Below, in pieces: positions 17,717 to 25,021 of a DNA stretch of 46,942 nucleotides (positions are counted from its first letter, which is position 1; each line of letters begins with the position of its first letter). The stretch is from JBGTFE01 sp036403235. Lineage in GTDB: Bacteria; Acidobacteriota; Blastocatellia; Pyrinomonadales; Pyrinomonadaceae. The position numbers were made by a program, and so were the translations under genes. A model generated the notes under the pieces. It was not told the DNA's origin and ran no database searches. It was given only the letters and a program-made list of their open reading frames with translations. The DNA is taken from assembly GCA_036403235.1 (NCBI GenBank), contig DASWRI010000079.1, forward strand, positions 1 through 46,942, in the 5' to 3' direction.

Positions 17717-18673
17717 ATGAGCATTAAAATTCGCAAAAGCGGAATTTTAACGACCGTTCAGGATTTGGGACGAACGCGTTTTCGTCGTTTCAGCATCAAT
17801 CCGGGCGGCGTGATGGACGCGGCCGCCGCGCGTTTAATCAATATTTTGCTCGAAAATGACGAAAACGAAGCCGTCATCGAAATGCATTTCCCGGCGGCGG
17901 AAATTGCGTTTGAAGAAAACGCTCTATTCGCCGTCGGCGGCGCGGATTTTGCCGCCGAGCTCGACGACAAAAAAGTCGATAACTGGCGCATTCACTTTGC
18001 CGAAAAGCAAAGCGTTTTAAGATTTCCGCAAAAGATTTCGGGCAATCGCGCGTATTTTTCAATCAAAGGCGGCTTTGAAATCGAAAAATGGCTTGGAAGC
18101 GCCGGCACGAATTTGAAGGCGAAAATCGGCGGCGTCGAAGGCAGGCCGTTAAAACCGGGCGACGAATTATTTTTTCGGCAAACGACAAAAGAGGGCGCTC
18201 GGCAAACAAATTTTAAGATTTCGGGCAGCTTGATTCCCTTCTACAGCCGGTTTCCAACCGTTCGCGTCGTCGCCGGCGCTGAATTTGAGCTTTTGTCGAC
18301 CTCGGGCTACAAACATTTTCTCGAAGAAACTTTTGTCATTTCGCAAAATTCCGACCGGATGGGCTTTCGACTTGAAGGCAAGCCGATTCGTCTTTCGGAA
18401 ATCAAGGAAATCGTTTCTTCCGCCGTAAATTACGGCACGATTCAGCTTTTGCCCGACGGTCAGGTGATAGTTTTGATGGCCGACCATCAGACTTCGGGCG
18501 GTTATCCGCGCATCGCAAACGTAATCTCGACGGATTTGCCGCTTCTCGGACAGCTCGGCGCAAACGAAAAAGTCGCGTTTCACCTTGTTTCGCTCGAAGA
18601 AGCCGAAAATTTATCGTTTGAATTTGAAAAAAACTTGAATTTACTTAAAATTGCGGTAAATTTAACAAAATGA
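17717..18673 (+). CDS. pxpC: 5-oxoprolinase subunit PxpC (KipA-like)
   Basis: A 318-aa subunit of 5-oxoprolinase, partner of PxpB. Family signatures: SGILTTVQDLGRTRF at the N-terminus, NPGGVMDAAAARLINILL, FVISQNSDRMGFRLEG and LLPDGQVIVLMADHQTSGGY toward the C-terminus. Spacing to pxpB is 13 bases. Confidence 0.93.
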   Translation: MSIKIRKSGILTTVQDLGRTRFRRFSINPGGVMDAAAARLINILLENDENEAVIEMHFPAAEIAFEENALFAVGGADFAAELDDKKVDNWRIHFAEKQSVLRFPQKISGNRAYFSIKGGFEIEKWLGSAGTNLKAKIGGVEGRPLKPGDELFFRQTTKEGARQTNFKISGSLIPFYSRFPTVRVVAGAEFELLSTSGYKHFLEETFVISQNSDRMGFRLEGKPIRLSEIKEIVSSAVNYGTIQLLPDGQVIVLMADHQTSGGYPRIANVISTDLPLLGQLGANEKVAFHLVSLEEAENLSFEFEKNLNLLKIAVNLTK

Positions 18674-18730
18674 AAAACGAAAAATTTAATAAATTCCGGC
18701 TTTTTCCGTTTTTCACTTTCCATTTTTCTT

Positions 18731-19489
18731 ATGTTTTCGATTGATTTGAATTGCGACATGGGCGAAAGTTTCGGCGCGTGGACGATGGGAAACGACGCGG
18801 CGCTGATGGATTTCGTCTCGTCCGTCAATGTCGCGTGCGGCTTTCACGCGGGCGACGCGAGCGTGATGCGAAAAACGGTTGAAAAAGCGATTGAAAAAAG
18901 CGTCGCAATCGGCGCCCATCCTTCTTTTCCCGATTTGCAGGGCTTCGGCAGACGCGAGATGAAAATGAGCGCGCAGGAGATTTTCGACGTCGTTTTATAT
19001 CAAATTTCGGCGCTCAAAGGAATCTGCGAAGCCGCGGGCGGGCGACTGCATCACGTCAAACCGCACGGCGCGCTTTACAATCAGGCGGCGAAAGACAGGA
19101 ATTTGGCCGAAGCGATTGCGAGCGCCGTCAGAGCGATTGACGAAAATCTGATTTTTTACGGTCTTTCGGGAAGCTTTTTGATATCCGAAGCCGAGCGACT
19201 CGATTTAAAAACTGCGTCGGAAGTTTTTGCCGACAGAAGTTATCAAACGGACGGAAATTTAACGCCGCGAGGCGCGCCCGGAGCTTTGATAAAAGATGCT
19301 GAAAAAGCGGCCGCGCAGGTTTTGCAGATGATTCAAACGCAAACGGTGACGGCGGCGAGCGGCGAAACGATTTCGATAAAAGCCGAAACCGTCTGCATTC
19401 ACGGCGACGGCGAAAACGCGCTCGAATTTGCCAAAACAATCAACTCCGAGCTTTTTAAAAATGGAATAGAAATCAAGCCGTATAAATGA
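18731..19489 (+). CDS. pxpA: 5-oxoprolinase subunit PxpA (LamB/YcsF family)
   Basis: A 252-aa subunit, thought to act on 5-oxoproline phosphorylated by PxpBC. Motifs: the start IDLNCDMGESFG, VNVACGFHAGD, IGAHPSFPDLQGFGRREM, HHVKPHGALYNQAAKD and ETVCIHGDGENALEFA. Full length. The upstream gap (18674-18730) is AT-rich, with a weak ribosome-binding site. The last bases overlap the transporter gene by 4 (ATGA). Confidence 0.95.
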   Translation: MFSIDLNCDMGESFGAWTMGNDAALMDFVSSVNVACGFHAGDASVMRKTVEKAIEKSVAIGAHPSFPDLQGFGRREMKMSAQEIFDVVLYQISALKGICEAAGGRLHHVKPHGALYNQAAKDRNLAEAIASAVRAIDENLIFYGLSGSFLISEAERLDLKTASEVFADRSYQTDGNLTPRGAPGALIKDAEKAAAQVLQMIQTQTVTAASGETISIKAETVCIHGDGENALEFAKTINSELFKNGIEIKPYK

Positions 19490-20664
19490 AAAAATCAACT
19501 TTATCGTCCGTCATTATGGGCGCCGCTTTTCTGATGGCGACATCGGCCATCGGCCCCGGTTTTCTGACGCAGACGGCTGTTTTTACCAAGCAGCTTCTGG
19601 CCAGCTTCGGCTTTGTCATTTTGCTTTCGGTCGTTCTCGACGTTTTCGCGCAGCTCAATATCTGGCGCGTTTTGACCGTCAGCGGAAAGCGCGCGCAGGA
19701 CGTCGCCAACCAGACGCTTTCGGGAAGCGGATACGTTCTGGCGGCGCTGATTGCGCTCGGCGGTCTGGCGTTTAATATCGGAAACATCGCGGGCGCGGGA
19801 CTCGGAATAAACGTTTTGTTCGATTTGAAAGCCGAATACGGAGCTTTAATCAGCGCCGCCGTCGGAATCGCGATTTTTCTGGTCAAAGAAGCGGGCAAAA
19901 CGATGGATTTTTTTGTCAAAGTGCTCGGCTTGCTGATGCTCGTCTTGATAATCTACATCGTTTACGCTTCGCACCCGCCGCTCCGCGAAGCATTTTTCCG
20001 CACGTTTGCGCCCGAACAAATCGACCCAAGGGCAATCGTCACGCTCGTCGGCGGAACCGTCGGCGGCTATATAACATTTGCCGGAGCGCACCGTCTGATT
20101 GACGCGGGAATCACCGGACGCGAAAATCTCGAACAGGTGAATCGCGGCGCGGTGACGGGAATTTTTTTGACGGCCGTCATCAGATTTTTGCTTTTTCTCG
20201 CCTCGCTCGGCGTCATCGCGCTCGGTTTCGCGATTGACGACAAAAATCCGCCCGCCTCGGTTTTTCAAAGTGCGGCGGGCGCGCTCGGCTACCGGTTTTT
20301 CGGCGTCGTGATGTGGGCGGCGGCGATAACTTCGGTCATCGGCGCGGCTTACACGTCGGTTTCATTTCTAAAAACTTTTCACAAAAAAATCGAGCAATAT
20401 GAAAATTACGTGATTGTCGCGTTTATCGCCTTTTCGACGTTGATTTTTTTGCTTGTTGGCCAGCCCGTCAGAGTTTTGATTTTCGCCGGAACGGTCAACG
20501 GTTTTATACTGCCCGTCGGACTCGCCCTGGTTTTGCTCGGGTCGCGAAAAAAGGCGATTGTCGGCGAATACAAACATCCTTTGTGGCTGCAAATCGCCGG
20601 CTGGCTCGTCGTGCTTTTGATGCTCGGGTTCAGTTTGCTGACGATAATTAACAATTTCGCCTAA
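19486..20664 (+). CDS. NRAMP-like transporter of the 5-oxoprolinase operon (YcsG-like)
   Basis: A 392-aa membrane protein with about 11 TMs, NRAMP-related at the N-terminus (SAIGPGFLTQTAVFTKQLLA). Where true NRAMPs have the metal-binding DPGN, this one reads TKQL, so divalent-metal coordination is not expected. Homologs of this type (B. subtilis YcsG) sit beside pxpA in other bacteria. Translational coupling to pxpA (4-base overlap) points to uptake of 5-oxoproline or a related compound. That substrate is inference. Confidence 0.85.
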   Translation: MKKSTLSSVIMGAAFLMATSAIGPGFLTQTAVFTKQLLASFGFVILLSVVLDVFAQLNIWRVLTVSGKRAQDVANQTLSGSGYVLAALIALGGLAFNIGNIAGAGLGINVLFDLKAEYGALISAAVGIAIFLVKEAGKTMDFFVKVLGLLMLVLIIYIVYASHPPLREAFFRTFAPEQIDPRAIVTLVGGTVGGYITFAGAHRLIDAGITGRENLEQVNRGAVTGIFLTAVIRFLLFLASLGVIALGFAIDDKNPPASVFQSAAGALGYRFFGVVMWAAAITSVIGAAYTSVSFLKTFHKKIEQYENYVIVAFIAFSTLIFLLVGQPVRVLIFAGTVNGFILPVGLALVLLGSRKKAIVGEYKHPLWLQIAGWLVVLLMLGFSLLTIINNFA

Positions 20665-20689
20665 AAAATTAAACCTTTTGCAATAATCT

Positions 20690-20719
20690 TTGCATCTAAA
20701 ACTCGATTATCTTTACAAT
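20690..20719 (+). promoter_or_regulatory. Sigma-70-type promoter of the VWFA gene
   Basis: TTGCAT (20690-20695), 18 bases, TACAAT (20714-20719), then GAGAGAAAGG as ribosome-binding region before the ATG at 20734. Confidence 0.45.
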
Positions 20720-20733
20720 AGAGAGAAAGGCTT

Positions 20734-21936
20734 ATGAAAAAATTTGTTTCTATCTGGCTATTGATTTTAGGAATTTTTTCAATCGTTTCGGCGCAATCGG
20801 GCAGAAAAGTTTTGGAGACGCCGACGCCGACGCCCGCAACGGTTGTCGCCGCCACTACCGAAGATACCGGCGAGAAAAATTATTCGGACTCCGCGCCGGT
20901 GAAACTGCGCACGACGATTCCATCTCTCCGCAGCGCGCCCGGCAGCACAAAAACGCAAAACCAAGCTTCGACCGAAAAAAAAGACGGCGAGGTTTTGGAA
21001 GAAAATGACGAAGTTCTCAAGGTAGAGACAAACCTGATTACGATTCCGGTTTCGGTCTTTGACCGCAACGGGCTTTATATTCCGAATTTAGGTCAGGATA
21101 ATTTTAAGATTTTCGAAGACGGCGTCGAGCAGGAAATCGCTTATTTCGGAACGACCGAGCAGCCTTTTACGGTCGTCCTGCTGCTCGATACGAGTCCTTC
21201 GACCGAATACAAAATCGAAGATATTCAGGACGCGGCGGTGGCGTTCGTCAACCAGCTAAAACCGCAGGACAGCGTTATCGTCATCGAGTTCGCATGGAAC
21301 GTGCACGTTCTTTCGGAGCTGACGACCGACCGCCAGAAAATCTTTAAGGGCATCAAAAAGGCCGACTGGGGCGACGGGACTTCGCTTTACGAAGCCGTCA
21401 ATGATTCGCTCGGCAAACGGCTGAAAAACATCAAGGGGAAAAAAGCGATTGTCCTTTTTACCGACGGCGTCGATACGACTTCCTATAAAGCGTCCTACGA
21501 CAGCACTCTGCGTCTGGCCGAAGAATCGGACGTGACGATTTTCCCGATTTATTACAACACTTTCGCCGACAACAGCCGCGCGATTTCGCCGTTTCCGTTT
21601 CCCGGCACGATGCGCAACCCGCGCGGCACTTCGAGAAGCGATTACGCGCTCGGCAAAAAATATCTCGACGATTTGGCGCTCGTTACCGGCGGCCGTGTTT
21701 TCCCCGCCGAATCGTATGCGGGCGGGTTGAAAGGCACGTTTGAAGCCATCGCCGAAGAACTTCGGCGTCAATACAACATCGGATATTACCCGCAGGAAGT
21801 CGGGCAGAGCGGCCAGCGCAAGCAGATTAGAGTTCGCGTCAATCGCGGGAATTTAATCATCCGCGCCCGCGACAGCTACATCGTCGGCACGAACACGACG
21901 CCGCAGCCGACGCCGACGCCAACAAAAACGCAGTAA
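20734..21936 (+). CDS. Secreted VWFA-domain protein of acidobacterial type
   Basis: A 400-aa exported protein with signal peptide (FVSIWLLILGIFSIVSAQ). The N-terminal strand region ETNLITIPVSVFDRNGLYIP and DNFKIFEDGVEQEIAYFG is typical of the VWFA-related domain widespread in Acidobacteria. The von Willebrand A domain follows, with an intact MIDAS start DTSPS and the FTDGVD Asp. The C-terminus is Pro/Thr-rich (TTPQPTPTPTKTQ). It probably mediates metal-dependent protein contacts at the cell surface. Good ribosome-binding site; own promoter and terminator. Confidence 0.9.
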   Translation: MKKFVSIWLLILGIFSIVSAQSGRKVLETPTPTPATVVAATTEDTGEKNYSDSAPVKLRTTIPSLRSAPGSTKTQNQASTEKKDGEVLEENDEVLKVETNLITIPVSVFDRNGLYIPNLGQDNFKIFEDGVEQEIAYFGTTEQPFTVVLLLDTSPSTEYKIEDIQDAAVAFVNQLKPQDSVIVIEFAWNVHVLSELTTDRQKIFKGIKKADWGDGTSLYEAVNDSLGKRLKNIKGKKAIVLFTDGVDTTSYKASYDSTLRLAEESDVTIFPIYYNTFADNSRAISPFPFPGTMRNPRGTSRSDYALGKKYLDDLALVTGGRVFPAESYAGGLKGTFEAIAEELRRQYNIGYYPQEVGQSGQRKQIRVRVNRGNLIIRARDSYIVGTNTTPQPTPTPTKTQ

Positions 21937-21972
21937 AGAAAAGACGGCTCCGCTTCGAGCCGTCTTTTCTTA
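21935..21972 (+). terminator. Rho-independent terminator
   Basis: AAGAAAAGACGGCTC pairs with GAGCCGTCTTTTCTT around a 6-base loop, starting at the stop codon of the VWFA gene. It insulates that gene from sctN. Confidence 0.85.
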
Positions 21973-22021
21973 TGCCGTCGGAAAGATTGTAATGCGGCCC
22001 GGAAGTTTCTAAAATACATTA

Positions 22022-23332
22022 ATGAGGCTTTTATCACTCGACAAATATATCGATGCGGTCGATTGGATTACGCCATTCGAAGTGCGCGGGCGCGTCACCG
22101 ACCTCATCGGTTTATTGATTCGCGCCAACGTGCCGGGCGCGCGCGTCGGCGAAGTCTGCCTGATTCGCTCGCCGCACCAGACTGGCAGTTTGAAGGCCGA
22201 AGTCGTCGGGTTTCGCGGCAGCGAGGTCGTTTTGATGCCGCTCGGCGAAATCAGCGACGTGGCGACGGGCGCGGAAGTCGTCTCGACCGGAAAGTCTCTG
22301 CGCGTGAGAGTCGGCGAAAACCTGCTCGGCCGCGTTTTGAACGGTCTCGGCGAACCGATTGATAATCTCGGCGCGATTGAAAACGCGTCCGAATACGACG
22401 TTATGTCGACGCCGCCCGACCCGATGAGCCGCGAGCGCGTGACCAAACCGTTTGCGACCGGAATCCGCGCGCTCGACGGCGTTTTGACGATTGGAACAGG
22501 CCAGCGCGTCGGGATTTTTTCGGCGGCGGGCGTCGGCAAATCGACGCTTCTGGGCATGCTCGCGCGCCACACCGAAGCCGAGGTCAACGTCATCGCGCTG
22601 GTCGGCGAGCGCGGGCGCGAGGTGCGCGATTTTCTCGAACACGATTTGGGAACGGAAGGCATGAAGCGCTCGGTCGTCATCGTGGCGACCTCGAACGAGC
22701 CTTCGCTCGTGCGTCTGAAAGCGGCGTATGTGGCGACGGCGGTTGCCGAATACTTTCGCGACCAGGGCAAAAAAGTTCTTTTGATGATGGACTCGGTGAC
22801 GCGTTTTGCGCGCGCCCTGCGCGAAATCGGTCTGGCGCGCGGCGAGCCGCCGACGCGCGCCGGTTTTCCGCCGTCGGTTTTCTCCGAGCTTCCGCGTCTT
22901 CTGGAACGCACCGGAAACTCCGATAAAGGCTCGATTACGGCCTTTTACACCGTTCTCGTCGAGGGCGACGATATGACCGAGCCGATTGCCGACGAGACGC
23001 GCGCGATTCTCGACGGTCACATCGTTTTATCCAGAAATCTGGCCGCCGCCGGACATTATCCGGCGATTGACGTCAATCAATCGGTTTCGCGCGTGATGTC
23101 GGGCGTCGCCAGCGCGTCGCACGTCGAATCAGCCCGCCGCCTGCGCGAAATTCTGGCGACTTACGACGCGCAGAAAGATTTGATTTTAATCGGCGCATAC
23201 AAAAATGGCAGCGACCAGAAGACCGATTACGCATTAGCCAAACTCGATGCCGTCAACCAATTTTTGCAGCAGAACATCGAAGAAAAATCGCCCGCCGCCC
23301 ACACCGTTAACCAGCTTCGCAAGCTTTTCTGA
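22022..23332 (+). CDS. sctN: Type III secretion ATPase SctN
   Basis: A 436-aa FliI/YscN-family ATPase that unfolds and feeds substrates into the export gate. Walker A is AAGVGKST (168-175); the catalytic Glu region is LVGERGREVRDFLEHDLG and Walker B is VLLMMDSVTRFARA. The family-specific REIGLARGEPPTRAGFPPSV and VLVEGDDMTEPIADETRAIL are also present. It is distinct from F1-beta by the SctN/FliI N-domain. It stands apart from the other T3SS genes, separated by a repeat array and a foreign-looking gene. No sigma-28 type promoter is visible before it. ATG at 22022 with weak ribosome-binding site. Confidence 0.93.
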   Translation: MRLLSLDKYIDAVDWITPFEVRGRVTDLIGLLIRANVPGARVGEVCLIRSPHQTGSLKAEVVGFRGSEVVLMPLGEISDVATGAEVVSTGKSLRVRVGENLLGRVLNGLGEPIDNLGAIENASEYDVMSTPPDPMSRERVTKPFATGIRALDGVLTIGTGQRVGIFSAAGVGKSTLLGMLARHTEAEVNVIALVGERGREVRDFLEHDLGTEGMKRSVVIVATSNEPSLVRLKAAYVATAVAEYFRDQGKKVLLMMDSVTRFARALREIGLARGEPPTRAGFPPSVFSELPRLLERTGNSDKGSITAFYTVLVEGDDMTEPIADETRAILDGHIVLSRNLAAAGHYPAIDVNQSVSRVMSGVASASHVESARRLREILATYDAQKDLILIGAYKNGSDQKTDYALAKLDAVNQFLQQNIEEKSPAAHTVNQLRKLF

Positions 23333-23404
23333 CATTTAATTTCCCGAAACTTCGCGCCCGACCGCTGCCAAACTCCGGTTTTCAGCCGCAGACCTGCCGC
23401 CCCG

Positions 23405-23790
23405 AAAAACAAGCCCGCATCTCCCGAATACAGTTTTGCAGCCCAGAGAAACAACTCTGATTCTCAGAGATTCAATGCTGAATCTCTGAGAATCAGAGTT
23501 GAATCTTACAGATTCCGAGTTGAACCTTAGAGATTCCGAGTTGAATCTCATAGATTCCGAACTGAACCTGAGAGATTCCGAGTTGAACTTCAGAGATTCC
23601 AAGCTGAATCTCCCAGATTCTGAGTTCCGGCTTAGAGATTCAATGTTGCATCTCAGAGGTTCAGTTCGGAATCTATGAGATTCAGAGTTGCGGCTTAGAG
23701 ATTCAGTGCAGAATCTCGGAGCCGCAACTCTGAATCTGACAGATACAACTCTGTTTTTGTCAGCCGCAGAATTGTTTTTGGTAGATGTCA
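23405..23790. repeat. Degenerate tandem repeat array, 21-bp period
   Basis: About 18 units of exactly 21 bases run without phase slip, for example AGATTCCGAGTTGAACCTTA(G) at 23510, AGATTCCGAGTTGAATCTCA(T) at 23531 and AGATTCCGAGTTGAACTTCA(G) at 23573. Flanking units are more diverged (AGAAACAACTCTGATTCTCA(G) at 23447; AGCCGCAACTCTGAATCTGA(C) at 23720). Because 21 is a multiple of three, a minus-strand frame reads heptapeptides of the form ESLRFNS, but no start signal supports a gene. Confidence 0.85.
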
Positions 23791-23803
23791 GCTTTCGATT
23801 ATG

Positions 23804-24180
23804 AGCTGTGATGCCGTATCCGGGCTTCGCACAAAAAGAGCTTGGAGTAATAAAAAAGGCAATAATATTTTCCTCACATGTATTTGTAAGAAGACTGGCG
23901 TAAATTCAAACTTTATTTTAGAGGTTTTATTAATTCAGCTCTTTTCTTCATTAATTCAGCTTTAAATTTAGGCGAAATTCTTGTTTGACGAACAACTTAT
24001 ACCAACAACTTTATGAATTCAGGATTTCCGTTGACTTTCGACTGGAAAAGGCATATAAACGTTTTGTCTAAGACAAAAGAGTTCGGTGAAATACACGGGT
24101 TAGAGGGCAGAGTTGAACAATGATACATCTTTGTTGCTCTGTCCATAGTATGTTTTATCAGTAATCTGGGAGGTTTTATT
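23804..24180. other. Intergenic stretch with a short 21-bp-spaced repeat
   Basis: No supported gene. ATTAATTCAGCT occurs at 23929 and again at 23950, once more spaced by 21 bases. The region supplies the leader of the 24181 gene, with GGGAGG 9 bases before its ATG. Confidence 0.5.
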
Positions 24181-24726
24181 ATGACTGACACATATACCGC
24201 AGGCGACTTTCTCCATAAACTGAACGAAGGGGCGTTACGGACGCCATTAATTTGTGAGGGCTTTGCGAAGCCCGTAGAGGGCAGCCGCGAGATATTTCTC
24301 TTCTCCCCTGGAACGTCCTGCAAAAATTGGACGAAGATTCCCGGGGAGGCAATCGAAAAGGTGGAGATTCTCGGGGAACAATCGTGCCGCGAGCACTCGC
24401 ATCCCTTAATTCGAATTTACTTCAAGGAGCCCCCGGCGAACGATTCTCTGGCAGTCGTTTTCGCCTCTCTGCTTCGGGTATCGAGCCCCGCTCCAATCAA
24501 TCCGCAAATGATGATGATGCAAATGACCAATGACGAACAAATCGCCCCGTTTATCGGTGAGTGGATGGCGCGTGTGTTCGCTGATGCCGTTTGGTACGGC
24601 GCGTCCGGCGGAGGCGGCGGGCATAGCCCGGTCGACGTTTTGGAGAGGAAACTATGTCTTGAGTTGAGACGTCGATGCAAGCGGGGGGATATGAAGGCTT
24701 GCCGTCAGATGGCTGACGAGTGTTAG
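24181..24726 (+). CDS. Hypothetical protein with foreign codon use (possible cassette gene)
   Basis: A 181-aa soluble protein of unknown function, starting MTDTYTAGDFLHKLNEGALR. A Met-rich stretch lies near residue 107 (PQMMMMQMTNDEQ), a Gly run GGGGG near 143, and the C-terminus is Cys-containing (KLCLELRRRCKRGDMKACRQ). Ribosome-binding site GGGAGG is good. It uses codons such as CCC, GGG, CTA, AGG and AAG that its neighbours use sparingly, suggesting recent transfer. An attC-like sequence follows about 90 bases after the stop. No domain recognised. Confidence 0.65.
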   Translation: MTDTYTAGDFLHKLNEGALRTPLICEGFAKPVEGSREIFLFSPGTSCKNWTKIPGEAIEKVEILGEQSCREHSHPLIRIYFKEPPANDSLAVVFASLLRVSSPAPINPQMMMMQMTNDEQIAPFIGEWMARVFADAVWYGASGGGGGHSPVDVLERKLCLELRRRCKRGDMKACRQMADEC

Positions 24727-24815
24727 CGGCCTGGAGTCGTCCCGGCGCGGCTATTTGCATTTTTGCTGCTAAAAAGGCGGTGAATTGAGGCAGCCTGTTT
24801 AATAAACAATGCCGC

Positions 24816-24943
24816 GCTTAACAATTCATTCAACCGACGTTCATCGAGTTTCCTCGCGCTCCAAATTGTCGCCGGCGCACGGCGCGGGTTAACTAGGGCG
24901 CGGTGAGTAAAATATATTGTTGCCGTTAATTCGAGCGTTAATG
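24816..24943 (+). other. Integron attC-like recombination site
   Basis: The left end GCTTAAC (24816-24822) fits the inverse-core consensus RYYYAAC and is followed by AATTCATTCAACCGACG, the usual look of attC left ends. The right end TTGCCGTTAATTCGAGC then GTTAATG (24937-24943) resembles the usual L' and core box, though the core is not a strict GTTRRRY. The two ends are imperfect inverted repeats. It follows a gene of foreign codon use on the same strand. No integrase gene is in the window. Recognition is by eye. Confidence 0.4.
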
Positions 24944-24989
24944 CGCGTCCTGCCCGCGCTCCGACTATTATCGCTCGAATTAACGGCAA
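24920..24989. repeat. Perfect 18-bp inverted repeat between convergent genes
   Basis: TTGCCGTTAATTCGAGCG (24920-24937) and its exact complement (24972-24989) enclose 34 bases. The similarity extends further with GCGTTAAT against GCGATAAT. The left arm is also the right end of the attC-like site, so the structure could be two such ends head to head. It could instead act as a hairpin between the convergent 24181 (+) and 25022 (-) genes; there is no U-tract. Confidence 0.7.
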
Positions 24990-25021
24990 TACAGATTTAT
25001 GCCGGTGGCGCTTGTGATGCA

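Noticed and set aside
23336..23602. 88-codon minus-strand frame with heptapeptide repeats (ESLRFNS)
   Set aside because: The frame is open because the 21-bp repeat is a multiple of three. No start signal, and the repeat also extends past both ends of the frame.
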